DNA of 40,876 nucleotides from Gnetum montanum (Eukaryota; Streptophyta; Gnetopsida; Gnetales; Gnetaceae): the NCBI GenBank assembly GCA_015680685.1, contig MNCI01035176.1:406900-447775 (forward strand). The letters run 5' to 3'. The notes beneath the pieces are model-generated. The model was not told the DNA's origin. It did not search any database and saw only the letters and a list, made by a program, of their open reading frames with translations. Numbering within the stretch: the first letter of the stretch is position 1; each line of letters starts with the position of its first letter. Positions 10,908-21,475 of the stretch are shown here, one piece after another. A program made the translations under genes and the position numbers.

Positions 10908-11060
10908 TAATGAGGTGTTGGGTTAGTGGTATGGGTCTTAGCTTGGGAACCTTAGGTTATAGGTTCAATTCTACTATGTAGTGTTGAGTTATAAACTTCT
11001 ATTAATCTTGGGCTCTATTTATGTTTAACTTATTTTAGGTTCCAACATTCCCATAGTGGA
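10908..11060 (+). mobile_element. SINE-like repeat, type 1 (second copy)
   Basis: GAGGTGTTGGGTTAGTGGTA gives an A-box-like start, and ACCTTAGGTTATAGGTTCAA a T-arm/B-box-like segment. The 3' end ACTTATTTTAGGTTCCAACA matches the repeat at 9600-9735. The spacing between the A- and B-box candidates (about 45 bases) is that of a tRNA gene. It is more decayed in the B box (GGTTCAATTC) than the first copy. Confidence 0.5.
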
Positions 11061-11474
11061 ATCAACATGATTTTTTTAGTTTTTTCAATTAAAAAGAATT
11101 TTGAACTTCAAGAGTACACTTTAAATGATAAGAATTGAGTCTGGACCTACTATAAATTATAAAATAAGGATGGCCACAATTTGTTTGAATGTTGGTTGAT
11201 TTTTTCATGATTTAGGTGAAGATTTTCATATCATATGTTTATATGACCTTGAATTTGGATTTTTTCACCCCTTTGGATTCTATTCCTTATGTTACTAAAG
11301 TGTTACCAATGAGAGCATAATTCAACTAGTAAGCTTGCTTTTTTAATTTATAATAAGTTGCAAAATCAAGTTATATTCCTATAATACTTTGTTTTTGTAA
11401 CCCCTATTTTATGTTTAATTATCTCTTGTTGACCTATGGGTTGACCTATGACCTTTGCTAAATTGTTAATGTTC
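11061..11474. other. Unassigned AT-rich spacer
   Basis: About 410 bp between the SINE-like repeat and the LINE. I see no coding frame with family features, no RNA gene and no repeat shared with other parts of the window. Confidence 0.5.
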
Positions 11475-13389
11475 TAAAGGATTTGATTTCATGACATTTC
11501 AATTATTTTATTTGTACATTATTTTTGGTAGAGATATTGTAAAATTTGTAGCAAAAGGCTCAATATTTATCTTTGTAGATTTTAATGCAAGGATAGGATC
11601 ATACCAAACAAAAATTATTTAATGGCAACATAATGTTGGTAGTTTAGACATTATTGAAGATTACAACTAGACTTGACATTCTGCATATGGTATTATTAAT
11701 AACATTAATCAACAACTATTAGAATGGATAAGAAATTTTGATCTTTTCATTTGCAATGGACTTGCTAGACCTCTAGGTAACTCTTGCATTAATCTGCTTT
11801 TTTGCTCTTATGCAGATATTGATTTTATTAAGGAGTTAGAAGTTAGAGGAGACTTAGTGGAGTCTTGGCATTATCATATTGAGTTTTTATTGCAAATTCT
11901 AATTGTTTCTCAAACAACAATAAATAAGAATAGAAAAAAATGTTAGTACTAATTCACCCCATTAGTCAAGGAAAAATATATGAATATAACACATAACAAA
12001 TGAAGTCTTAAAAGATGACATAAAGAGCCTGAACAAAATTTTCATTCAACAACTAAGCAAGTTGCGCATTCACAATAATAAGGTGCTTAGTAGACTTAGT
12101 TTGATGAGGATTGTAAGTAGGCTAGTCACAATATTAAGAATGCAAGTAAGAGTCATAGACAAAGTTTAGTTAAGGCATATAAATGCTTGATTAGAACCAA
12201 AAGAAGGAAATTTACCATGAAAAAATAGGCATATTTTGCTTACACAATTAAAAAGGAACCTACATAGTTTTGACAATGTTTTCTTCATAAAGCCTCTTCA
12301 TCATTTAATTTTTCTTTGCAAGATATTTGCTCATTTTACAGTAAGTTATATACAACACAAGATAATCATTATAATACTATTGTACAACAAACACCTCTCC
12401 AAATTATTCTTGGGGAAGTCATAGAGGGTATTGAAAAGTTGGCATCTAGCCAAGTTGTAGATTTAGATGGTTTATATATAATATTATTTAAGTGGGCAAG
12501 ATTTTCTATTCATAAAGAAATGTGATACAAATTAAATTCACTAATGGAGCACAAATTGAATCAACATTGGAAAACTAGTAAAGTTATATTGTTATATAAA
12601 TAGAAGGATAAAAATAATTTGAATAATTATCAAATTATCATTGTGATTAATATTTTTACTAAGTTATTGGACACTCTACCATAAAAGAGAATCAATTCTT
12701 AGGCTAAAAGTAACTAGGTCAGGGCAAGATGGTAAGTAGGTTTTAGACAAAATCACTCTACTATTGATCACTTATTTACTCTTAGATACTATATGGAATT
12801 TGCAAAAATGCCTAATAAAAAAGTTTTTATTTGTTTTATTAATTTTGCAAGAGCATATGATTCAATGATCTATGCAAAACTATGGTTGCGCTTGCATAAA
12901 ATCAGCATTCATTTAAATTTTATTGCATTAACTCAAAGATCGTCTGAGGAAGTAATTAATGAAATTAGAGATAGCAATGCAAAGAAAAAATTTTAATTCT
13001 AAAATAAAATTTGAATTAAGCAAGGTTGTCCACTTTCTCCAACTTTCTTTGGTATCTTTATTAATGAAATGCAAGAATCATTGTGCAACAAGCAAGATAT
13101 TCGAGCTATTAAAATATGATCCCAAGCAATAAATATTTTTTTATATGTAGATGATGTTGTATTGAGTTCCACTATTACAAAAGGTATGCAAAATATGTTG
13201 CAAATTTTAGGAAATTATTATTGTTCATCTCATCTTCGAGAGAATGTAGATAAACCCAAACTGATGATTTGGGGTATAAGAAATAATTATTGTAGCTTCC
13301 ATTTTGAAGGTACCAATGTGCAAATAGTAGATTCTTTTAAATATTTGGGTCTCATTTATATGAACAATTACATGTGGAAAAGTGGGTAA
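11475..13389 (+). pseudogene. LINE endonuclease-reverse transcriptase, broken by stops
   Basis: The protein would nick the target and reverse-transcribe element RNA at the nick. The endonuclease part shows VDFNARIG (GDFNAR-type, 11575) and YADIDFI (about 11813); the SDH block is degraded (SWHYHIEF). The RT shows GFRQNHSTIDHLFTL (about 12735-12785), CFINFARAYDSM (motif A, first Asp now Asn, about 12830), QGCPLSPTFFG (13021) and YVDD (13144-13155), then FKYLGLIY (about 13335). Codons at 11572, 12316, 12793, 13021, 13144 and 13162 all lie in one frame, so decay was mainly by stops. Beyond 13389 the frame changes. Confidence 0.85.
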
Positions 13390-14230
13390 AAGAAAAACTA
13401 ACAAGAGATTTCAAGGCTTTGTATGCTTTCAAAAAGAAATGTAAGAATCTAAGCCTCTAGGCTTAGAAGTTCTCAAAATAAAAATTTCAAACTATCATAT
13501 ATCCTATTGTATTGTATGGATGTGTTGTTTGAGAACCTGCAATAAGTGCTAAGTTCTGGAAAGATATTGAAAGAGGACAAAAAAACTTTTCTTCTCTTTG
13601 AGTTAAAGGTAAAGATGCAAATACCTTACTCAATTTTATTATGTGAACGTGATTTATTACCTTTAGAAGCAAAAGCCTTGTGTAAATTCATGATATACAC
13701 TCATAACTTGCATATATAAAGGCTAGACAAATTCTCTAAAGTAAGTCTCAAGGATTCTCAAGACCATGACTAGCATTTTTAGGGGATGTAATGATTGAGA
13801 AAATGGAATATCTCTTAAGATAATGTGTAGCAAAATCTTAAGCATATTCAGCAACTAGTTAAATCAAAGGTTTTAATACACATGTGGGCTAATGTGGAAG
13901 GTAATAGGCAATTTTATTTCTACCACGTTAGATCTAATAAACTAGATGTAGAAGCTCACTATCTCTCAGTTGCTATTCTCATCAAGTATTGGAATGCTAT
14001 CAACAATCTTCGCTTTAGTTCTCATCATCATAGGATTGAAAGTTGAAGATGGATTTAACTCCCTCAAGAATAATGCATTTATTTGTAGGTTTTGCAAATC
14101 AAGAGCCCTTGAAGAGGAGTTACATGTGTTTCTCCCTTGTGTTATGACTACCCATTTAAGACAATGTTATAATGTCATAGCAAATATCCTATATGATTTG
14201 TTATTGATGTTCCCACTAGTGCTTATTTAA
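13390..14230 (+). pseudogene. LINE C-terminal region with Cys/His motif, frame-shifted
   Basis: This is the continuation of the LINE protein after a frame change. The best readable part is 13970-14230, with FICRFCKSRALEEELHVFLP then C: a C-x2-C ... H-x4-C arrangement like the C-terminal zinc-binding segment of many non-LTR reverse transcriptases. Between 13390 and 13970 only short pieces are readable in any frame. Confidence 0.6.
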
Positions 14231-14330
14231 TTTATAGAGTTTATCTTTATTTTTCATGAAAATGTAATATATGTCTAATAGATCCTATGGGTCTTTGGAT
14301 GTAATAAAGCTTCATTTCATTTCAAAAAAT

Positions 14331-15089
14331 CTTTTATTAAAGCTAGTATTTTCTTTTATAAATTATAAGTTCATTTTGTAAATATTATTATTTTTGGAAA
14401 CATTTTTATATTTTTATAAAATATGATTTTATTCATCTTTATGTAATTTTATTTGGAAAATTAGTGATTTCTTGGTATTTTCTTGCTAAAAACATGTTAA
14501 CATGAAGGTGGCACATGTTGGGAAGTGGTACTTGGATATTTTTGGAAAAATATTATCTATTTATAAAATTTGCTTAAGCTTTATTGTATTTCTTGCTCAA
14601 GTAAGCTTGGACTTCTCTAAAACCTACTAAACTTTTGGCTAGCTTTTTTGGAAATGGAAACTAGAAATTTTTCTTATGTCTAGGAAATCCCTAGGGATAT
14701 TTTATTATGAACCAATGTTTCTACATTAGCATGGTAAACCTAGGGATTATGTATAAAGTTAGGGTTTATGGTTTACATGCATTCTTTGTTCATTATTATG
14801 AGTTAATCTCTCTCATTGGTGATTTCAATTCATCTTGGTACTCTAGTAGATCTAACCTTATGTATTGGTGCTTCAACAGGGCAACCAGTTCCAAGCTTTG
14901 CCACGCTAATTTAATCTCCATGAGATATTTAACACCTTATAATTATATGTATACATGATGGTTCAACTCTTGTAATGTTTATGTCAAATCATGGTTTATT
15001 TCTATCCTTAATTTTTGTCATTTTCTATGATTCCCAATGCATCTCTAATGGCATTTCTTATCACCATGACTAATGATATGTTTAGCATG
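14331..15089. other. Unassigned AT-rich spacer
   Basis: About 760 bp without recognisable gene or repeat. A frame at 14707-14958 contains IGDFNSS, which recalls a LINE endonuclease, but nothing around it supports that reading. The spacer lies where the missing part of the element D LTR would be expected, so it may be replacement DNA. Confidence 0.5.
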
Positions 15090-15404
15090 ACTCGTGGTAA
15101 TGTTGTTGGTGAAGACCAAAAGTTTTGGTGAGGTCATGGTCTCAACCACAATTGAACCATAGGTTGTAATGTTGTTGATGGGGGAAAACTCAAGCTAAGG
15201 TATGAGCTTCCAAGTTTTTGGATGACATCACACCTCATAGTGAGGTCATGGTCTAAGACATAACCTAATCATAGGTTGTGGTTTAGTAGAAATGAGCAAT
15301 GATGAGTTGGTATTTATAGGTATGACCATGGTCTACTACATCACATTTATTATAACGTATGCGGAGTTACGATATCGTAGGCTACATATAAATATGTTTT
15401 ATCG
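15090..15404 (-). repeat. Truncated 3' LTR of element D, with internal repeat
   Basis: The minus-strand start is at 15404 (GATAAAACAT after a decayed PPT). The palindrome ACGATATCGT (15369-15378) lies in U3, and a TATA box TATTTATA at plus 15311-15318. Further in, GAGGTCATGGTCT plus CATAGGTTGT segments occur twice (about 15130 and 15240), suggesting a duplication of about 110 bp. The usual LTR 3' end (GGTACC-CCACTCATCA) is missing, so the LTR is truncated. Confidence 0.6.
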
Positions 15405-15412
15405 TTCCCTAT
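15405..15412 (-). other. Decayed polypurine tract of element D
   Basis: The minus strand reads CATAGGGAA immediately before the LTR start, at the place where E has CATGGGGGTC and B has CGTGGGGGTA. The plus-strand primer tract is still recognisable but has lost part of its G run. Confidence 0.5.
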
Positions 15413-15640
15413 GAGTGACTAAAAACTCATCCTTAATTAAAACAAAAGGAGGATAAATTTTCTTACCAAATTTGTGGGGTTATATACAAACTTCAATATT
15501 ATAACTTATATACAAGAGTGACTCTACTATGAATGTCACATTGTGGGTCAAGTAGTGTTTACAAAATTATCATGTAGTGCATAATTGATGCATATGCCAA
15601 AACAAGTTAAAATAAAACAAAACAAAGCTTGATGTAGTCC

Positions 15641-17845
15641 TTATGTTCCAGATAGTGATGGCTCCTTCATTAGCTTTTTTCGTTTGTCATCGAACTTTTG
15701 AAATTGATATCACTTGATTAGTGTTTGAAGCTTCTCTTCTTCTAATCTTGGATCATGTACCATCTAGGTGAATTCAATAATGTTTGTTGGAGTTAGTACT
15801 TCTCATGGACACAATAACTATAGGAATATCATACTAGCTTTCATATACCAAGCCACAAACTATCTTCTTTCATCTTCAAAAGCTTTAGTTATTTTTCTTA
15901 TTTCTTGATAGCCAATCATTCTCCTAGCCAAGTTTGATGTTGCATCATTCTAATCTTGGTAGCTCACTTTTACCATCTATACTTTAGAGTTTGTTATGTG
16001 TAGTTTCTGCTATGCATTTTTTCTATCTGCAAACTCTTTTTTATATAATGCATAAACTATGGTCATTTGCTACTCCAGTTCTATTTTGGGCCTACATGCT
16101 GTTAACATGGCTAGGTTTGCATATCAAAGATTTGCTAACCCCATGTACTTTGTCAAGTCCTCTATCTGTAGGTCTTTACTTTTGATCTTGGGTTGGTGCA
16201 CATGGGTTAGGCTATCCAAGATAGGTTGCAAATTAGATGTTTATGTTATGATGAAGTTGATCTTGGATTTAGCCATCTAGATCTCCTTGCCATTGATTTA
16301 TTTATACATGACCACTTGATCTTTGAAGTGCTCCTTTGTCCATTCATGTTTTTTAGCCTCATTCTACTACATGTTGATTTTGATGACTAACTTTTAGCAT
16401 ACAATGCAAACTTCTTGCATGAATAAGGTTCTATTTTCATTGGCCAATTTTCTTATGTCTAGGTTAACTTAGGAAAACTACTCTATGAGTTAATGAATGC
16501 TTTCTTCTAGTACATTTTTTAGTTTTTCAATGTCAATCAACCTTACACTTTTTGTATCAATCTTTTTATATTCTTCCTCTATTAGGGATTTAGCATGGAC
16601 ATACATTTAAGTGTTTACCACTAAAGCATTCCACATTACCTTTTCTTTTTCCATCTCCATTTGGACATATTTGACCATTAATTGGCCTATCTATTCATTT
16701 CTGAATTGCTCCAGCTAGTTAGGTGTAATATGTTGTGTAGGGTCTTCTCTTTCTACTTTTAATGCAGCTAATTATGCTTGTAGTTTTTGCAACTTGTCTT
16801 TAGCATGTTGTGCTCTTGTTTTAGCCATGCCTAGCTTGCCTTTTTTTTGAAATTAATGCCAATTATACTACTGTGATATAACTAGGAATATCAAAGAGAT
16901 TCTACATTACTTGTCTAGTTTACAATAGTCAATCTAATATATCTTCATGCTCTTTTGGAGTCATGGACATTCTTGCTATGGTTTCTACATATTTTACTCC
17001 AGTAATATTTTCTAGTAGAACAACAGGAACATCAAAGGATTCTTTAATATGGTTCGCGATAACTTCAGCTAATCTTGCTACATCCTAGTGTTGCATATCA
17101 CTACTATGGCTCATTCTTTTATTTCTAACATCACTTTGAAGGATGAAGCATTCCCAAATATTTCTTGTGTTTAGTCCTCATCTTCTTCTACTTGTAATAA
17201 GATTTGACCACTTATGAGTCCCATTGATATGGTGGTCTTCTTGAATTGTCCCATTGACATACTTGAGACTTCTTTGCTTTCCCAACTTATTATTTTAGCA
17301 ATTTGTTGCAGATGGCTCATTGAGGATCTATAAAATTATTGTGCCATAAAAGCACTTACCCTTGGTCTATCGACCACTAGTTTGTAATTCACTAGGTCCT
17401 ACTTGTTCCTATTCCAACACTAGGATGTTTCCTACCAATTCAAACTTAGTTGCTCCTTTAGTGCTTAGTGGCTTCTCCAGTTAATCTTCCTTTGCAAGCA
17501 CTAGTTTCAAAATTTTGGTATATGAGGTATTCTATGCTTTTCAAAGTACATCATTGGTGTAACCCAAAATTCCTGCTTGTTAATCCAACTTTCTGATAAG
17601 GCAAGGGAATGGTAGAGTGAGTTTTCCTTTCATCAAATCTTCTTTAGATTTCCAAGAATAAGAGATAAGAAATATTAGCTTGGAATTTTCCCATAAGAAT
17701 GGCACTTCCTCACATAGGTGGAAATTCTATTTAATATTTTGATTGAGAAGAGATGGTAAGTTCCAATCGTGAAGTACATCTTTTAAGTTGTAGATAATCC
17801 ACTATATTCCTTTTCACTAGTCTAATAGGCCTTTGTAGCCATAGT
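15641..17845 (-). pseudogene. ORF2 of element D (uncharacterised), 5' part missing
   Basis: This is the same protein as ORF2 of element E, read from the minus strand. An ISTYV segment followed by a short-chain hydrophobic run matches the RTSTYVANGSVIFIGKLN segment of E. The C-terminal part gives EEKLQTLIK-YQFQKFDD and ends LMKEPSLSGT before TAA at 15641-15643, parallel to PMEEPPLLGN in E. The middle is rich in Gln/Lys/Glu and probably coiled coil. Its N-terminal third is missing because integrase sequence is joined at about 17845. Function unknown. It is broken by many stops. Confidence 0.65.
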
Positions 17846-18305
17846 TTTCATGTCATTAATCCTCCATCTCTTTGGCATCTCTCACAAGATTATGTAAACC
17901 AGTGTACATCCTTGAATATGGTGGGCCAAAAGTAGCCTACCATCATAAAATTCAATGTTGTCCATCATCCCGCTTAATGACCATCACATGGTCTTTCATG
18001 TGCATATTGTAGGAATATTTATTGACTTTCTCATAGAACACACCATCTATCAATCCATCAACACATATCTTATAAAGGTTTCCATTAATTTCCATATATC
18101 TTTTTACCCTTTGGAGAAATTTTTCTTTAAGTTTCTTATTCCATTCAATAGAAAGCTCTTGTGTGTTAAGGTATGTCATATACTTAGTAATCCATGACTT
18201 CACTATTGAATCCCCAACCATTGCTATTTTTGTAAATAAACTTTTTTCATGAAATTGGTTTAATAATGGTTCTTCATTCTCTTGAGGTTTCCATCTTAAT
18301 TAAAA
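17846..18305 (-). pseudogene. Integrase N-terminal fragment of element D
   Basis: The 89-codon frame at 18221-17952 carries the pre-integrase segment (MVGDSIVKSWITKYMTYLNT ... NGNLYKICVDGLI). In the next frame follows GYFWPTIFKDVHWFT then SCERCQRDGG, the second half of the HHCC zinc domain. The reading then passes directly into ORF2-like sequence at about 17845, so the catalytic core is absent. In element A the same motif is followed by the DFMGPI core, which shows that material was lost here. Confidence 0.75.
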
Positions 18306-18587
18306 CACCATTAAAATTTCATGTTGCAACCTTCATTTTCTAACTTAGGGCAAGGACTCATTGTAAATATAGGATATGTAGACCAAGAGCTACAATCTTG
18401 CATACTTCAATTTTTTGGGCCTAAAAAATACTCCAAAAGTTATTATTTTCTTGTTTTCCAATTAGAAATAGGTATCCCATGTCTAGGCTTGGGAAGGCTG
18501 AAAACGCCTTTGTAATGGCCAAAAATAGCATTTTCATACAACTAGTGCATTCACTAGCAAGACTCAGTAGAAGTGCAATGGTAGGAT

Positions 18588-19821
18588 TGTTGGAATTTCC
18601 AGTTTTTCAACAACACCCAGCATAGTCATTTTAGGTTAGCAACAGTTAATGTAGATAGCATTCACCACCAAGCATAACACTTTCCAATGGATCACACCAT
18701 TTCTGCAGTTTCCAACCCTTGTCCCATTTTCCAACACCTCTAACATAGTCACAAAATCCTATGTACTATTTATAGTAAATAGATGGGCTTTGTGGGTATA
18801 GTCTATTCCATAATTACCACAAATGGCAACGATGCTAGCAGTAGACAAGCAACAATGCTCACAGTAGTTGGCAACCATACTAGTAGTACTTGACCAACTA
18901 CATTGATAGTAGTTGGCAACCATGCTAGTAGTAGTTGAGCAAGTATGTTGGAAATAGTTGGCAACTACGTTGGCAGTAGTAACCATTACAAACCCACAAT
19001 CAATGCTAATCTATTAGTAATCAATGATAGTTAATGGCAGTCCAAAAATGGCAACCCTAACCGTATAAATACCCAACATTGATACAATTTTGAGGTTCAG
19101 AACTTTTGGCATTTTTTGGCATTCACACCTATTCCAAAATCTAAGAACTTTGGCACTTTGGCATTTCAAAACCATTTTGTAGCAATACCATTTCCCATTT
19201 TTCCATCACCCAAATTCCATTGCAACCCTCACAATCCAACTACATATTCAGTAGCAAAAATTGGCACTACACTGGGCATAGACACTTCCACATAATTGCC
19301 ATTGCAATGAAAGTGTAAATCCATTTCTAGTACCCCTTGGGAAGATCTAGTGGAAATCAATAGAAAGTTGCAAAAACTTGGAGTTGGCAAGAAACTGGAT
19401 CATGGAGGTAGCCTTCTCCAACAAACTTCAAACTTTGACAAGCAACTTCATGTGCCCCTAGGCACATACTTATACATCATGAACCTAATTCTTTTATACT
19501 CTTTATATAAATTTGGTTGTTCATGTTGTGCAATCATTGGTTTTGATTTCAATTTCTGCATTTATCTCTATAACTACAATTCTATTTCCATTTTCGTTTG
19601 ACCAAATCCATCTATGTTTTCATTTTTGTTTTCACTTTCATTTCTTCTCTCATCTATGAATACATCTATGTTTCCACAACCATTTCCATTTTACACTCCG
19701 TAAGTCCCTAAGTGATCGACAAGACCATCCAAGGTACCTTGAATCCCATTTTTCGGAGGTCCTTGGGATTTAGGATTAAGATTGTTCTAGCGCTCAGATC
19801 TTTGGTTTCCCCATTCCAACA
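18588..19821 (+). mobile_element. Candidate solo LTR with TGTTGGAAT/ATTCCAACA ends (about 1.23 kb)
   Basis: The segment begins TGTTGGAATTTCC and ends CCCCATTCCAACA, giving nine-base inverted termini of the type common for copia-like LTRs. A TATA box (TATAAATA, 19064-19071) lies about 480 bp in, preceded by a 45-bp tandem repeat. It interrupts element D between RNase H and integrase. No 5-bp target duplication is visible at these exact ends (AGGAT versus ACCAA), and 18306-18587 is also foreign to D, so the boundaries or the event may be more complex. Assignment to copia rests on the termini only. Confidence 0.55.
18816..18975. repeat. 45-bp tandem repeat, about 3.5 copies
   Basis: AGTAGTTGGCAACCATACTA (18856) and AGTAGTTGGCAACCATGCTA (18901) begin two full 45-bp units. 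A degraded unit lies upstream from 18816 and a partial one (AATAGTTGGCAACTACG) starts at 18946. The array sits upstream of the TATA box at 19064, in the position of a U3 enhancer. It gives a spurious 15-residue repeat on the minus strand, which I do not treat as a gene. Confidence 0.8.
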
Positions 19822-19849
19822 ACCAAGATTTCCAACACCAAAATTCATC

Positions 19850-20180
19850 TTGATAGGTGATCAACAACAAAATTTTTAATTCCCTTTCTATCAATCATGA
19901 TGATGTCAAACTCTAGCAAGATAACAAGCCATCTTATCACTCGGGCTTACCACTAGTTTATTCATTAAAAACCTAATAGCACTGTGATTAGTATGGGCAT
20001 AAATAGGGTACTCAAGCATAGTGTTAAATTTTTCAAGTGCATACACTACATCAATAAGCTCCTTTTCTATGATAATATAATTAAGGTGTGCTTAGTAATG
20101 CTTTAACTAGTGTAGTGTATATATTAAGGTCATTTTAGGTCATTAAGTTGAATTAACACTACCCCCAATGCGTAGTGTAT
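19850..20180 (-). pseudogene. RNase H fragment of element D
   Basis: The minus strand reads YALGVVLIQ (about 20177), then in another frame NYIIIEKELIDVVYALEKF, HTNHSAIRFLMNK and VVSPSDKMACYLA, with FDIIMIDRKGIKNFVVDHLS reached by a further frame change. This is the Ty3/gypsy RNase H C-terminal half and the connection to integrase. The TDH of the family is TNH. It breaks off at about 20180 next to a SINE-like fragment. Confidence 0.8.
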
Positions 20181-20275
20181 TCTAGTAAGCAATACTAAGT
20201 TATGAAGTTATAATTAAATTATATGTATTGGGAGTAAATATTGTTAAAATAATGTTTCAAGATTTAAGACCCCCC
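20165..20275 (+). mobile_element. 5'-truncated SINE-like repeat, type 2
   Basis: TATTCTAGTAAGCAATACTA and the following AGTTATGAAGTTATAATTAA match the second half of the repeat at 20462-20615 (ATTCTAGTAGGCAATATTGA, then AGTTATAAAGTCCTAATTGG). Only the part downstream of the B box is present. It marks the broken edge of the element D RNase H. Confidence 0.4.
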
Positions 20276-20461
20276 TCCTCAACATAGGACACATGTTGAA
20301 CCCTAAAAATATATTAACAAGAAGTAAAAAAATTAGAGTACATCACATGCTTAATCATTAAGCAGAAAATCCAAAAAATAATATAGAAATAAATAATGTT
20401 CCAATATTAGAAATGTCTACTGAGATGAACAATTTGATAATAGATGCTTTGAAAAATAATC
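20276..20461. other. Unassigned spacer
   Basis: AT-rich DNA between two SINE-like repeats. I see nothing in it beyond a short poly(C) run (CCCCCC, about 20271). Confidence 0.5.
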
Positions 20462-20615
20462 AAGTGTTAGCTTAGCAGTAAAACTCTTAATTTAAAAGTT
20501 GCAAGTCATGTGTTTGATTCTAGTAGGCAATATTGAGTTATAAAGTCCTAATTGGACTATATATCTTAGGGTGGACCTATATTGCAATTATTGCATGTCC
20601 TAGCACCCCTAATAG
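20462..20615 (+). mobile_element. SINE-like repeat, type 2
   Basis: TTAGCTTAGCAGTAAAAC resembles a tRNA A box (TAGCTCAGTGGTA), and TGTGTTTGATTCTAGT about 40 bases later a B box, at tRNA-like spacing. The tail GGACTATATATCTTAGG is shared with 9843-9979. A tRNA-derived SINE is the best reading. Confidence 0.5.
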
Positions 20616-21044
20616 ATACTTCAACAAAATAAGAGAAAAAAAATTAATTGTTAGTATGAAGGATGGTCATAATTCTAACAACATTTACATTATTTTCAAT
20701 ATATATGTTTGAATTTACAATAGCAAAAGAATTCGATGTAGTGATATAAAGCTTTGGCAAAATGTTGTCTTTTATTGGAGAGGAATGTACAAAAGTGAAT
20801 GCTTGCACATAATATGTCATGTTTGACCTTATACCATGTTTCTTTGGAATTTTTTGAAGCTTGCATTTTAACAAAAGATTTCATCTTTGGGTATATAGTA
20901 GTCTTTATACATAAGGAAAAATTTTGCTTACATATTATTTATTTGAATTGATTAATACTTTTTAGAGTAAAAGTAAAAATATTAACAAAATGTTTTATCT
21001 TCTCATTCATTTGATCATTCTTATAATTGATCATTCTGATTTAC
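20616..21044. other. Unassigned spacer
   Basis: About 430 bp where the 3' portion of the element E LTR would be expected. Two overlapping short minus-strand frames (20644-20884) have no recognisable feature. I see no gene. Confidence 0.5.
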
Positions 21045-21292
21045 TATCTCACATCACACTTTAGGCATTCACACTATCGCTAAACTACAGAATGAAACTA
21101 CAAGAGTTTGGGTAAGGTGTGAAATGAAAAGTTATTGGATTATGTACCCAGGCATCAGATATATAGGGCTACACATATCCCAAGACATCATATCAATGAT
21201 GACATAGCATGAGTGGTGACATCGTATAATTGACATTGTTGATATGATGTTGTTGCTACGATGTTGTTTCATGTTAAAATTTGACTTTATCA
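21045..21292 (-). repeat. Truncated 3' LTR of element E
   Basis: The minus-strand start TGATAAAGTC is at 21292, directly after the PPT. U3 contains several short ATATCA/TGATAT palindromes (for example ATCATATCAATGATG near 21190). After the TATA box, ACCCAAACTCTTGTAGTTT aligns with the R region of the F LTR (GCCAAACTCTTGCAGTTTT, about 32103). Homology fades near 21045, so the 3' part is lost. Confidence 0.65.
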
Positions 21293-21303
21293 GACCCCCA
21301 TGA
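21293..21303 (-). other. 3' polypurine tract of element E
   Basis: The minus strand reads GTTAGTCATGGGGGTC directly followed by the LTR start TGATAAAG. This is the expected place and composition of the primer for plus-strand cDNA. TTAGTCATGGGGG recurs identically inside element A (plus 1938-1950 region). Confidence 0.75.
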
Positions 21304-21475
21304 CTAACTAGAAACTTGTCCTTAAGTTAAACCAAAATGAGGATAGAGTCCCTTACAAAATTGGGAGGTAGATTTTACTATAGATGATTGATAGATTATT
21401 TACATAACTCATAATGCTACAGTGGTGTTTTTACAAAATTGACACAGTTATATGACAAAAAAAAATTAAAATAGC

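Larger units (their letters stand above)
11475..14330 (+). mobile_element. 5'-truncated LINE (non-LTR retrotransposon)
   Basis: This is a plus-strand element with endonuclease, reverse transcriptase and a C-terminal Cys/His segment, ending in a 3' UTR with TGTAATAAAGCTTCATTTCA just before an A-rich run at about 14327. It lacks its 5' end: the endonuclease begins in mid-domain and no ORF1 is seen. Clade is uncertain. The RT wording (GFRQNHSTIDHLFTLR, QGCPLSPTFFG, YVDD) differs from typical plant L1 and from what I recall of plant RTE. Target-site duplications were not found. Confidence 0.85.
15090..20200 (-). mobile_element. Element D: scrambled Ty3/gypsy element
   Basis: On the minus strand, from high to low coordinates, there is an RNase H fragment (20180-19850), a stretch holding a foreign solo LTR (18588-19821), an integrase N-terminal fragment (18305-17846), ORF2 (17845-15641), a weak polypurine tract (15412-15405) and a truncated 3' LTR (15404 down to about 15090). 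The order is that of a gypsy element, but gag, protease, RT and the integrase core are absent and integrase is joined directly to ORF2. D is single-copy for the ORF2 segment duplicated in E. Confidence 0.75.

Noticed and set aside
14707-14958. 83-codon frame with IGDFNSS, similar to a LINE endonuclease motif
   Set aside because: Only one short motif; no further endonuclease blocks follow and no RT is linked in this frame.
18759-18986. Minus-strand frame with a 15-residue repeat (MVANYY-like)
   Set aside because: It is a by-product of the 45-bp DNA tandem repeat in a candidate LTR U3; no start context or homology supports a protein.
20464-20540. Possible tRNA gene (A- and B-box-like segments)
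   Set aside because: No acceptor stem pairing or convincing anticodon arm, and the sequence is repeated with a common tail, so SINE-like origin is preferred.
20644-20884. Two overlapping minus-strand frames of 62 and 76 codons
   Set aside because: No motif, no repeat match and overlapping different frames; typical of AT-rich non-coding DNA.
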